IMG/VR virus record: IMGVR_UViG_3300051212_001028
Coordinates: 1 to 46,723 of that record
Reading direction: 5' to 3' (one strand)
Origin: a virus
Length of the DNA: 46,723 bases
The notes below the pieces were generated by a model. It saw only the letters and a program-made list of their open reading frames with translations, did not search any database and was not told where the DNA came from. The first letter of the stretch is position 1. Each line of letters starts with the position of its first letter. This document shows positions 7,221 through 14,999 of this stretch, piece after piece. A program made the position numbers and the translations under genes.

Positions 7221-8855
7221 TCAATTTGCATCTAAAGGAAGTTTTCCGGATTTTTGCATTTGCAATCTTTGTCTCTCAAGATTCTGTTTTTTCATTTGCA
7301 TCATTTTAAGATTAGCAAGTTTCTGCTTATCCATCATTTCCTTCCTTTTATCTAAAACAGGTTCACTAGAAGGAACTTCGGTTGGAAGCATTTGCTCTAC
7401 CATTTTCTTTGCCATTTTAGTGGCAGTAGCATACATCACTTCTTTACCTCGACCTGGATATCTTTTCTCAAAGTCTGCTTCCTTATCTTTCATAGACTTT
7501 ACAATTTCCTCACGCTTTTTCATTTCCATATTAGTCAAAGTCTTTTCATCAATCTGAAAACTTTCACTTCTTACAGAAGCAAGCAAGTCATCTAGTTTTG
7601 ACTTTCTCTTTTTCTTAGGAGCAGCAGGTGCTTTTGCTTTTGGTGCTGCTGCTTTTTTAGTTGCTGCCTTTGGTTTTGGTTTTGCTGGTGTAGTTGAACT
7701 TCCCGCCCAAGGATCTGCGGGTTTTTCTGCTTTTGGTTTTGGTTTTGGTTTTGAAGGAACGGTTGCACTACCTTTCCAAGGATCTGCAGGTTTTTCTGCT
7801 TTCTTTTGAGTTGGAGGGGTATAAGAACCACTGCTCACTTTTTCTTTGGTTCCTGCCCCAGCACCACGATATGTTGATGCAGTTCTTGCTTTAGTGTGTG
7901 CTGTGCTTGGTTTTTTATCACCACCTTCCATCTTACGAGCAACACCTAATGCACCTTTAGCAACCTTTCTTGCTCCACTTGCAACTGCCGCTGAAGCAGA
8001 TGCCTTAGCACCACGAACCTTAGATGACAATTTTTTTCTTGCGAGTCTACCAACTGCTCTTAAAAGATTTCCTCTTTTTTTCTCTCCAGTTGGAGTATCA
8101 TGTCCAAAAGTAACTGTTGCTTCAGTTAGTGCATACTCAAGTGCATCTTCAATATCATCTTCTTCATATCCTTCATCCAGAAGTTCACTATAAACACTCT
8201 CAACAATAAAATCTACTTCATCAATCTCAACCATTTCAAGAAGAGTTCCACCAAGATTTTCTACTGCTTCCCCAAGTTTGAGTCCACCTCCCATAGCAGA
8301 AGTTTTAACTTTATTTTTAATATTTTTTTTCTCTTTTATTTGCTTATTTTCATCATCAACAACACCATCAACAACCTCTGCGAGATCTTGTCTCCAGTTT
8401 GAGAAACCTTCTTTTACATTTTTATTTGCAATTGCCTTACCGATTGCCTTTCTTCTCTTATGAAGATACTTATCAGACTTATCAGTATCACCATCATTAT
8501 CAATGTCAGCATCCTCTTTACCTACCGGATCAAGTGCTTCAGTTTTGACTTTATCTAGTTCTTTAAGTTTTTTCTGCATTGCTTGATATCCTTTATCATA
8601 CCCACCACCTTTCTTGGGAACTCCACCATACTTACCACCAGGTCTCCCAAATGGATCCTTTTCTTCACTTTTCATTGCTTCACGCTTTGCCTTAGTTTTA
8701 GCAAGAATTCTTGCCTTAGCAGCATCACGCTCAGACTGAGGAATGTCGATGTTAGTTAAAGCACCAACTTTTTCTGCAGGTTTTCCGGGAACTGCAGACT
8801 CAGAAACTTGCTCCAAATAAACTTTGGAAATGTTATTCAGGGGATTAATAGACAT
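7221..8855 (-). CDS. Lys/Ala/Pro-rich protein with Ca-binding-like loop, 544 aa
   Basis: Unknown function, probably virion-associated. Residues 117-128 (DIDNDGDTDKSD) match the 12-residue EF-hand or dockerin calcium loop, with Asp at 1, 3, 5 and 12 and Gly at 6. Residues about 200-245 form an acidic helical segment (ELLDEGYEEDDIEDALEYAL). A disordered Lys/Ala/Pro region (about 300-420) contains two copies of a 23-residue unit built on EKPADPW. The C-terminal 100 residues are charged helices rich in Met, Lys and Gln. It is the first gene of a late unit with promoter at 8886-8893. No enzyme motif is visible. Confidence 0.7.
   Translation of the reverse strand: MSINPLNNISKVYLEQVSESAVPGKPAEKVGALTNIDIPQSERDAAKARILAKTKAKREAMKSEEKDPFGRPGGKYGGVPKKGGGYDKGYQAMQKKLKELDKVKTEALDPVGKEDADIDNDGDTDKSDKYLHKRRKAIGKAIANKNVKEGFSNWRQDLAEVVDGVVDDENKQIKEKKNIKNKVKTSAMGGGLKLGEAVENLGGTLLEMVEIDEVDFIVESVYSELLDEGYEEDDIEDALEYALTEATVTFGHDTPTGEKKRGNLLRAVGRLARKKLSSKVRGAKASASAAVASGARKVAKGALGVARKMEGGDKKPSTAHTKARTASTYRGAGAGTKEKVSSGSYTPPTQKKAEKPADPWKGSATVPSKPKPKPKAEKPADPWAGSSTTPAKPKPKAATKKAAAPKAKAPAAPKKKRKSKLDDLLASVRSESFQIDEKTLTNMEMKKREEIVKSMKDKEADFEKRYPGRGKEVMYATATKMAKKMVEQMLPTEVPSSEPVLDKRKEMMDKQKLANLKMMQMKKQNLERQRLQMQKSGKLPLDAN
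7707..7800. repeat. Two-copy 69-base direct repeat inside the 544-aa gene
   Basis: 25-base copies beginning at 7707 and 7776 differ at one base and lie 69 bases (23 codons) apart. They encode two EKPADPW units in the disordered linker. Confidence 0.8.
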
Positions 8856-8865
8856 TGTAAACTTA

Positions 8866-10152
8866 CTATCTCTTTACCTTATACTTATTTATGAATTCCC
8901 TAATCTGCTTATAACCCTTATAAGGTTTTGCTCCGTATTGAAGATTTGTTTTATCTCCAGGATTAAATCCAGGTGTCATATCCACAGCATATTTAAAATA
9001 CCCACCAGTCCCAACTAGTGTATTTGGTTTTCCTTGAACTCTATTTTTCTTTTCCATTTTCACTTCAGAATATTCCATTAAATCTTTAATCCAAGATTTA
9101 AACATATAACCTTCTTTAGAAACACAAATTAAATGATTAGTTCCTCTACGAATAACCTCACCAACCAATCCAGTATTTAAGTTTTCTACAATATCACCAA
9201 TTCTAAAAATTCTACCAGTTACATAATTTTCACGAAGAGATTCTTGATCATATTTTGGTGCAATTTGCCACAATTCAGCAACTTTTTTACTCTTCTTTGC
9301 ACCCATCCCCTGACGAACAGCATCAAAAAGTGCTCTCGTATCTCCATCATCTAACACCTTTGGAGTTCCTCTACGGAAAGATTTAAAGTCATCTTCAATA
9401 ACTGCCTTTCTCATCTTAGATGCCGACATTCCCTCCACACCCTCAGCATCAGCATCACGAACACCTGCCGAAATAACACGAATTAAATCAAACTCATAAA
9501 GTTCTCCATTATACTTTTGAGCAAGATTTTCAAACTCCGATTGTCTATCAGATCCAACAACAATATTTACATTTGAATATCCCGATTCATTTGCAGCGAT
9601 CAATACATTAAATATTGACTTCATTTCTTTATCATTAATAATGTTTTCCTCAAAATCTGGGAACATCTTTTTCATGAACGAAATCTTCATGTCAGGATCA
9701 AGAGGATTCTTCTTGGGATCTTGTGTTCTAGAAGGATAAATATTAAGATCTCCTCCAGTTGCTGCTTTTCTTGCTGCCTTGAGAAGTTTTTCGTGTCCAA
9801 CTGTTGGTGGATTAAATCTTCCAAATACTACAGTTAAAGTATTACCACCAGTATCAACATCACCAGTTGGAGTTTCTGATTTTTCTGGTGCTTTTGGTGC
9901 CGGTTCTGCAGTTGGTTTTGCTTCTGGTTTTTCTGCTGCTGATTTACCTACTGCGCCTTTAGGTTGATCCTTTCCACCATCTACTCTACCTTTATCATAA
10001 AATACTAGTTTTCCCTTTTCTGTTTTCGCAACAAATTCTCCACGTGTGTCTAACCAACCACCATGTCCATCACTCTTGAGGTTTAGTTTTTTCGCTTGCA
10101 GAGATGCTTGCGATTGAGTTGCCTCTGTTAAAAATTGGGAAAAACTCTTCAT
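8866..10152 (-). CDS. Nucleotidyltransferase with capsid-targeting-like N-terminus, 428 aa
   Basis: The core (about 105-290) is a cytidylyltransferase/NMN-adenylyltransferase-like Rossmann domain. VVFGRFNPPTVGHEKLL holds the nucleotide-binding (T/H)xGH motif, VVGSDRQSEF is the middle strand, and SASKMRKAV stands where the family's SSTxxR motif lies. Such enzymes move a nucleotide from NTP to a phosphorylated acceptor; the substrate is not evident. The first residues, MKSFSQFLTE then A, resemble the T4 internal-protein targeting peptide with an L-x-E cleavage site. A Pro/Ala linker (about 60-100) joins it to the core. A small beta-rich domain at about 335-385 begins FRIGDIVENLNTGLVGEV. The unit has its own late box at 10173-10180. 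Confidence 0.8.
   Translation of the reverse strand: MKSFSQFLTEATQSQASLQAKKLNLKSDGHGGWLDTRGEFVAKTEKGKLVFYDKGRVDGGKDQPKGAVGKSAAEKPEAKPTAEPAPKAPEKSETPTGDVDTGGNTLTVVFGRFNPPTVGHEKLLKAARKAATGGDLNIYPSRTQDPKKNPLDPDMKISFMKKMFPDFEENIINDKEMKSIFNVLIAANESGYSNVNIVVGSDRQSEFENLAQKYNGELYEFDLIRVISAGVRDADAEGVEGMSASKMRKAVIEDDFKSFRRGTPKVLDDGDTRALFDAVRQGMGAKKSKKVAELWQIAPKYDQESLRENYVTGRIFRIGDIVENLNTGLVGEVIRRGTNHLICVSKEGYMFKSWIKDLMEYSEVKMEKKNRVQGKPNTLVGTGGYFKYAVDMTPGFNPGDKTNLQYGAKPYKGYKQIREFINKYKVKR
8886..8893 (-). promoter_or_regulatory. Late promoter CATAAATA
   Basis: Late box on the minus strand within the 3' end of the nucleotidyltransferase gene, 31 bases upstream of the 8855 start. Confidence 0.5.
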
Positions 10153-10172
10153 ATTGTTTAATCTTATACTTT

Positions 10173-10180
10173 TATTTATT
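10173..10180 (-). promoter_or_regulatory. Late promoter AATAAATA
   Basis: Minus-strand late box 21 bases upstream of the nucleotidyltransferase ATG (10152), overlapping the end of the 464-aa gene. Confidence 0.6.
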
Positions 10181-11573
10181 AATACAGTTTTCCGAAGGGT
10201 CCAAACTTATTTCCTTTTTTAATTGCTAAGAATACAATATCTGTCCAAACTTCAGATTGTTTTTTATCTGGAGATATTTTATAAATTGCATCCAAAAAAG
10301 CAAGTTGCATCAATTTTGAATTTGCAACATGTGGTCTTTCAAAAAATGTTGCCTTTATATTTTTATCAAATTCATTACTACTAGTAACTCCAGTTTCAAC
10401 TTTTGTTTTTATTCTATTAAACATAGACTTGAATTCATCATCTCTCTTCAAATATTCATCCAAAGATTTTGGATAATTTCCATTTACTTTATCAAAAGTT
10501 TGTCCACAGTCCTTTAAAAGTTGAACCACCATTTCCACTTGAGCTTTGCCACCTCTAGCTGCACCGGCACCAATTTGCGTGGCTTCCCATTTTAAGTTAC
10601 TAAACTTAGATGAATCATTTGCTTTAATTTGAAACTTAAATCCCTTACCATCTTTTTTTGTTAATTTAACAATTGTATCCTGTGTCATATTTTCAGTAAA
10701 CTTAATGACAACATTAACATTTGGAAAATTATATTCATCAATTTCATCCAAAGTTAATTGTTCTATATTATATTCTTCAAATTTTGCTTGCTGCCCCGAT
10801 ACTTTTTTTAATGATATACCAACCAGTTTTCTTTCTTTATATAAAGATCTCATTACAGTATTCAATTCTTCTATAGTTTGACTACCTTTACTTCCATCTA
10901 CTGTTTTATCTATTACATCAGTAATTTTCTTAACCGAAGATTTAATTAACCACATATCAGCAGGATCCCAATTATCCTTTTTAGATATTCCAAATTTCTG
11001 CACTATAACAGTACTTATATAATCCATAAAAGAACCGCTACCACTGTGATCAAAAACATTCCACTGACTATTAGAAAATTCATCAAACATTTTTTTATGC
11101 TGCTTCCAAAATACTTCCATCCATTCAAATTCAACAGTCGGATATACTTTTCTAATACCATTCATCGTTTCCACGTCATTCATCATCGCTTCAACAGATT
11201 TCCAAGTAATGTTATCCTTTAAGACTCTTTCAAAAACATAAGTAGAAGCCTTTTCTTGCATTAAAGTTGTTTTTGCATCTGCAGCTTTAGTTGCAGTTGG
11301 TTTATATGAAATAGTAACAGATTTTAGAGATGATTTTGGTTCAAATGAAAGAATTGTAGATGGAAAAGAAGATCCACTAACTACTTTTGAAGTATAAGGA
11401 ATTTTTTTCTTGTCCAACAACTCATGAATTTTTGAAGAGGTTTCAATTCTATTGACAGATCCTACTTTTATTTTTTTAGTTGTTTTTGTTGCGGTTTCAT
11501 TAATCGAAACCGATCTGTCCTTTTTTATCTCTTCCAGAACATCCACAAATTCTGAAACCTTAGCAAAAGCCAT
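10179..11573 (-). CDS. Phage protein of unknown function, 464 aa
   Basis: The frame could be extended to 11651, but that would run through the tRNA-Ala gene. ATG at 11573 (MAFAKVSEFVDVLEEIKKD) is therefore preferred, although its ribosome binding site is poor. The protein is soluble, mixed charge, with no membrane segment. WDPADMWLIKSS followed about 60 residues later by KLVGISLKKVSGQQ recalls motifs of other large cyanophage proteins of unknown role; the lysine-bearing strand could belong to a nuclease-like fold, but I see no full PD-(D/E)xK set. It lies downstream of the tRNA and may be co-transcribed from the tRNA promoter. Confidence 0.65.
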   Translation of the reverse strand: MAFAKVSEFVDVLEEIKKDRSVSINETATKTTKKIKVGSVNRIETSSKIHELLDKKKIPYTSKVVSGSSFPSTILSFEPKSSLKSVTISYKPTATKAADAKTTLMQEKASTYVFERVLKDNITWKSVEAMMNDVETMNGIRKVYPTVEFEWMEVFWKQHKKMFDEFSNSQWNVFDHSGSGSFMDYISTVIVQKFGISKKDNWDPADMWLIKSSVKKITDVIDKTVDGSKGSQTIEELNTVMRSLYKERKLVGISLKKVSGQQAKFEEYNIEQLTLDEIDEYNFPNVNVVIKFTENMTQDTIVKLTKKDGKGFKFQIKANDSSKFSNLKWEATQIGAGAARGGKAQVEMVVQLLKDCGQTFDKVNGNYPKSLDEYLKRDDEFKSMFNRIKTKVETGVTSSNEFDKNIKATFFERPHVANSKLMQLAFLDAIYKISPDKKQSEVWTDIVFLAIKKGNKFGPFGKLY

Positions 11574-11605
11574 TTTTTGTGCACTATCTTTCAAGTATTT
11601 AGAAG

Positions 11606-11679
11606 TGGAGGATATCGGACTCGAACCGATGACATCTTGCTTGCAAAGCAAGTGCTACTACCAACTGAGCTAATCCCCC
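11606..11679 (-). tRNA. tRNA-Ala (anticodon TGC)
   Basis: A full cloverleaf on the minus strand: 7-bp acceptor stem GGGGGAT/ATCCTCC (one G-U), anticodon stem CTTGC/GCAAG with loop TTTGCAA (anticodon TGC), T arm ATCGG-TTCGAGT-CCGAT, discriminator A. The 3' CCA is not encoded. The D arm (GCTCAGTTGGTAGTAGC) has one base more than the usual bacterial tRNA-Ala, leaving a shorter stem and larger loop. Its 5' end is 11 bases from the -10 box of a consensus promoter. It is the only tRNA I find in the window. Confidence 0.93.
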
Positions 11680-11689
11680 AATAAAAGAT

Positions 11690-11718
11690 ATTATAAAACC
11701 CACTCAACAAAATGTCAA
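11690..11718 (-). promoter_or_regulatory. Consensus sigma70 promoter for tRNA-Ala
   Basis: On the minus strand TTGACA (11713-11718), exactly 17 bases, then TATAAT (11690-11695): a perfect match to the bacterial consensus. The spacer and -35 box lie inside the terminator-like hairpin of the preceding gene. Confidence 0.88.
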
Positions 11719-11725
11719 GTGGGTT
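11695..11725 (-). terminator. Terminator-like hairpin overlapping the tRNA promoter
   Basis: Minus strand AACCCACT, 13-base loop, AGTGGGTT, followed by TTAT. It closes the 409-aa gene; its loop begins with part of the -35 box of the tRNA promoter. Confidence 0.6.
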
Positions 11726-11748
11726 AGAGCAACCTTCCGATTTATTTA

Positions 11749-12978
11749 TCAACCCTTCTTGGCACGAATTCTTGCAAGAACTGCACCAGCAACTTTTTCA
11801 CCACGCTCCTTAGATCCATAACGCTTACCTGCTTCTTTAGCAATCTTTGCAAATTGCTTACCAGGTTTGCCGATATCCTTACCTTCCCTTGCTGCCTTTG
11901 CTGAGTATGATGCTTCCTTTAAATCATCCTCTTCTTCATCATCTTCGTCCTCTTCAGACTTTTTGGACTTTTTACCCTTTTTCATTTCTTCATCCTCTTC
12001 GTCTTCTTCGTCCTCATGCATCGCTTCAACGATAGCATTAATATCTTCACTATCTAACTGATTTGCCATCATCCACTCTGCTTCTTCCAGAGTTTCTGCA
12101 AATCCTTCTACTTGGAGGAATTCAAGAACCACATCAAAGATATCAAATTCTTCCTTAGCAAACTCACCCATTGCTTTTTGCTTACGGAGTTTCTTAGCAC
12201 TCTTGGTTACACCACCAGCACCCTGAGAAGGATAATCATGATCTTGACGAGTACCTACACCGTGCTTAGAACCTGCTCTTGCTCTTTCTCTATCGTCAGA
12301 GGTCATACCCTTTCTTGGTGAATCATCCGGAGTTCTATTAGCAGGGTTGGTTCTGCTTAGCATCTTCTTGAGGAATGGTTTCCTCTTTGCAGTCATTTTG
12401 GTTCCTCTTGCTGCACTATATGCCTTTGGGGTAGTACCATATGAACCTTCTGCTTCATCAATCTGTTCTACTTCTTCAAGGCAAATATCATAAAATTCAT
12501 CATAAGAATATGATGAAAGATCATATCCCTCATCAAGAAGAGTATTTACAATCCAATCAAACTCTTCATTCTTAAGTGCTGCTGCTCTTTTTGCTGCTTT
12601 ATTACCTCTACCGTGCTTCATGTCAGCACCATACTTACTATATCCTGCCTTTAAATAACGGTCGTGTGCTTCCTTTGATTTGTCTGCAACTTTTTTAGTA
12701 TATACAGAACCACCGTACTTATCTTCATCTCTTTCTGCTCTTGCACGACTACGATTGAGAATTTGTCTTTTTGCCGAAGTATCAGATTTTTCTGGACCAA
12801 CATTATATCTTTGACGCAAAACTTCACCCCTACTCATTGGTTTTGGTGCTTCCGCATCATTTTCCCCGCGACCAAGCAATCTCTTTACAGCGGAACGAAG
12901 TCCTTCTTCAATTTCCTCTTGTGGAGCATAAACCTCAGCATATGCTTCAACTAATCCCAAGAATTCTTTGGTATCCAT
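11749..12978 (-). CDS. Acidic/basic modular phage protein with capsid-targeting-like N-terminus, 409 aa
   Basis: Unknown function, probably a virion or internal head protein. The start MDTKEFLGLVE then A resembles a targeting peptide with an L-x-E cleavage site. It contains two helical acidic modules (about 137-175 and 275-315, each starting EEFD) and a very acidic run rich in Asp, Glu and Lys (about 320-360). A C-terminal basic helix (GSKERGEKVAGAVLARIRAK) ends the protein. The stretch KKLRKQKAMGE between the modules is shared, identically over 29 bases, with the basic protein at 25909-26925. Expressed from the TATAAATA box at 13000-13007. Confidence 0.75.
   Translation of the reverse strand: MDTKEFLGLVEAYAEVYAPQEEIEEGLRSAVKRLLGRGENDAEAPKPMSRGEVLRQRYNVGPEKSDTSAKRQILNRSRARAERDEDKYGGSVYTKKVADKSKEAHDRYLKAGYSKYGADMKHGRGNKAAKRAAALKNEEFDWIVNTLLDEGYDLSSYSYDEFYDICLEEVEQIDEAEGSYGTTPKAYSAARGTKMTAKRKPFLKKMLSRTNPANRTPDDSPRKGMTSDDRERARAGSKHGVGTRQDHDYPSQGAGGVTKSAKKLRKQKAMGEFAKEEFDIFDVVLEFLQVEGFAETLEEAEWMMANQLDSEDINAIVEAMHEDEEDEEDEEMKKGKKSKKSEEDEDDEEEDDLKEASYSAKAAREGKDIGKPGKQFAKIAKEAGKRYGSKERGEKVAGAVLARIRAKKG
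12167..12195. repeat. 29-base exact repeat, copy 1 (pair at 26612-26640)
   Basis: Identical to 26612-26640 over all 29 bases. On the minus strand both encode KKLRKQKAMG in otherwise dissimilar proteins about 14.4 kb apart. Confidence 0.9.
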
Positions 12979-12999
12979 TTTTTACAAATACTTTTTAGT

Positions 13000-13007
13000 T
13001 ATTTATA
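13000..13007 (-). promoter_or_regulatory. Late promoter TATAAATA
   Basis: Perfect late box on the minus strand, 22 bases upstream of the 12978 start; its first T belongs to the T-run of the terminator at 13007-13028. Confidence 0.78.
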
Positions 13008-13028
13008 AAAAAAACTCCCGAAGGAGTT
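13007..13028 (-). terminator. Rho-independent terminator with TTCG tetraloop
   Basis: Minus strand AACTCC-TTCG-GGAGTT followed by an unbroken T-run. It ends the polymerase-uvsX-gp41-mazG operon just after the last small gene. Confidence 0.92.
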
Positions 13029-13033
13029 AAAAG

Positions 13034-13219
13034 TCAAACACTAAGAACGGCACTAATACTATCATCTAGTTGTTGAATCACTCCACGAATATCAACCACA
13101 CGAGGAGGAACACTTACCTCATCATAGGTATATCCTTTTTGAGCATCAAACAGAACTTGACGAACTGCTGCAGCACTACGAGCATCAAGTTTGAATGTTA
13201 TTTGTTTTTCTTCTGTCAT
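13034..13219 (-). CDS. Small protein at the end of the replication operon, 61 aa
   Basis: Starts MTEEKQITFKLDARSAAAVR and ends just before the terminator. It looks like one helix-strand unit with no membrane segment or metal ligand. The start overlaps the end of the MazG-like gene by 4 bases, so translation is coupled. I do not recognise a family. Confidence 0.7.
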   Translation of the reverse strand: MTEEKQITFKLDARSAAAVRQVLFDAQKGYTYDEVSVPPRVVDIRGVIQQLDDSISAVLSV

Positions 13220-13620
13220 AGGTCTCCCTCCTTACGATTTTCAGAACGTTCAATACTAAATGCACCCTCAGGATAACGGGCATTCAGTTTTTCAAAGTTC
13301 ATTTGGATTACTTCTTCAATAGAAATATCGAGTCCAATACATGCCTGAGAAACGTACCACATAATATCTCCAAGTTCACGCTTCAGGTGAAAAAGATTTT
13401 CTTCATTTACTGATTTGCCTTGGAAGACGATTTTTTTTACAATCTCAGTAAATTCACCTGCCTCAGCACTCATACCTACAGCAGCAGTAAGCAATCGCTC
13501 TGTAGGAAATCCTTTCTCACGAAGTTCCATGAGACGATCGATAAAAGGTGTGTGTTCTTTACTAGGATTAGAGGTAGTTGTATTAACAAACTCAACATAC
13601 TTGTTCAAATCAATAGTCAT
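13216..13620 (-). CDS. mazG: MazG-like nucleoside triphosphate pyrophosphohydrolase
   Basis: MazG-fold proteins cleave (d)NTPs to (d)NMP and pyrophosphate, and in bacteria can affect the alarmone pool; cyanophages often carry one. The 134-residue product has the helical Mg-binding pattern of the family, with EAGEFTEIVKK at about 51-61 and KRELGDIMWYVSQA at about 79-92 providing the acidic ligands. It starts four codons after the gp41 stop region (1-base overlap at 13620). Phage MazG may recycle host nucleotides for replication; the substrate cannot be told from sequence. Confidence 0.88.
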   Translation of the reverse strand: MTIDLNKYVEFVNTTTSNPSKEHTPFIDRLMELREKGFPTERLLTAAVGMSAEAGEFTEIVKKIVFQGKSVNEENLFHLKRELGDIMWYVSQACIGLDISIEEVIQMNFEKLNARYPEGAFSIERSENRKEGDL

Positions 13621-14999
13621 TAGAATTTAAATCCTTCGAATGTTTTTTTAGGTTTCTTTTCTTCATAATCATACTCTTCATCCTTTCCATTGTCAAGGAT
13701 ATCTTGTTGGGCAGATTGTTCGCAATCATAAAGACGCATCTTTGCCCTATCAATACCAATCACAAAACGTTTGTGAATGGTAGGATCATTATAGCGATTC
13801 TTAAGTTGTTTAACAAGAATCTGTCCAAGTCCTTCGAGTTCTTCAGTAGAAATCAAAGCAAACATCAAATCAGCAGTAGCAGGCAAACCAAATGATTCTG
13901 AAGTATCCGTCAGTTCTACATCAGAAGATCCATAACCAGAACGAGTTGTCTGTGTAGCACTTACGATGGGAACATTAAACTCCACAGCAAGTCCACGAAG
14001 TTCTTCGGCAATTGCTTTCACAAAAGTGTACGAATTAATATTTGCATTTCCACGATATCTGGAAGAAGAACAAATGTTAAGATAGTCAATAAAGATAATA
14101 TCTGGTTTGAATGACTTCTTAAGAGCAAGTTCGTTAAGAAGAGATTTAAAATGTCCAGCATGAGCAGAAGCAGTTGGATATTCCTTAATAATCAAAGTGC
14201 CTTGAGTCTTCTTTGCCAGATTATTAACTTTATTTTCAAACATTTGCTTAGGAAGATCAACGATGTCTTGAATAGGAACATTCAAGAGGTTTGCGTCAAT
14301 TCTTTCAGCAATGCGTTCTTCTGCCATTTCCAGCGTAATGTACAAAACGTTCCTCCCTTGGAGCAAGACGGAGCTAGCAACATGGCACATGAATAGAGAC
14401 TTGCCGACGCCCGTACCAGCAAGAGCGATATTAAGAGTTTTGTTAGGGATCCCACCTTTCGTGATTTTGTTAAAATATTCAAGATCAAATTCAATTTTAT
14501 CCTCCTTTTTGTGATATGATTCGTACCTTTGTTCATAATCTTGTAAGTAATCGTGTCCAATGTGAGTATCAAAACTCACAGAAAGAGCATCAGAAAGAAT
14601 GGAAGGAATACTATCTCGATTTTTCTTCTCATCCTTACCATCAGCAATATGAATTGATTCCATAAGTGCCAAATAAATGGCACGATCACGACACCACTTT
14701 TCAGTTGTATTAATTAACCAATTAAACTCTACAGGAACATCCTCAAGAGAAGAAATCAAATGAATGATTTCTTTAAAAGATGTATCATTAATATCATTAC
14801 GTTTTTCAACTTCAATACAAAGAACTTCCTTTGTTGCTGGTTGATTATATTGTTGAATAAATGAGAAGATTTCCTCAAATACAATTTTTTGATTGGCGTC
14901 TTCGAAATATTCAGATTTTAAAAATGGTATTACTTTTCGGATATATTCTTCATTGTGCAACAAATTTCTTAGTATTAAAAATTCAACATTATCCATCAT
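13620..14999 (-). CDS. gp41: Replicative DNA helicase gp41 (DnaB family)
   Basis: Hexameric helicase that unwinds the fork 5' to 3' and works with primase gp61. The N-terminal helical domain (about 1-100) is followed by a RecA-like core with Walker A ALAGTGVGKS (about 192-201), Walker B DIIFIDYLN (about 297-305) and an arginine-rich C-terminus (RAKMRLYDCEQS). Length (459 aa) is near that of T4 gp41 (475). The start ATGATG overlaps the end of the oxygenase gene. Part of the polymerase operon. Confidence 0.94.
   Translation of the reverse strand: MMDNVEFLILRNLLHNEEYIRKVIPFLKSEYFEDANQKIVFEEIFSFIQQYNQPATKEVLCIEVEKRNDINDTSFKEIIHLISSLEDVPVEFNWLINTTEKWCRDRAIYLALMESIHIADGKDEKKNRDSIPSILSDALSVSFDTHIGHDYLQDYEQRYESYHKKEDKIEFDLEYFNKITKGGIPNKTLNIALAGTGVGKSLFMCHVASSVLLQGRNVLYITLEMAEERIAERIDANLLNVPIQDIVDLPKQMFENKVNNLAKKTQGTLIIKEYPTASAHAGHFKSLLNELALKKSFKPDIIFIDYLNICSSSRYRGNANINSYTFVKAIAEELRGLAVEFNVPIVSATQTTRSGYGSSDVELTDTSESFGLPATADLMFALISTEELEGLGQILVKQLKNRYNDPTIHKRFVIGIDRAKMRLYDCEQSAQQDILDNGKDEEYDYEEKKPKKTFEGFKF

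Noticed and set aside
7846-8193. 115-codon plus-strand ORF
   Set aside because: Shadow of the Lys/Ala-rich minus-strand gene; its Ala/Leu/Pro/Ser-rich composition is what the complementary frame predicts.
11574-11651. N-terminal extension of the 464-aa protein to 11651
   Set aside because: It would be translated through the tRNA-Ala gene; ATG at 11573 is inside the gene proper.
11930-12020. Simple-sequence run that might be a microsatellite
   Set aside because: It encodes the Asp/Glu/Lys run of the 409-aa protein in frame; codons vary, so it is protein low complexity and not a DNA repeat array.
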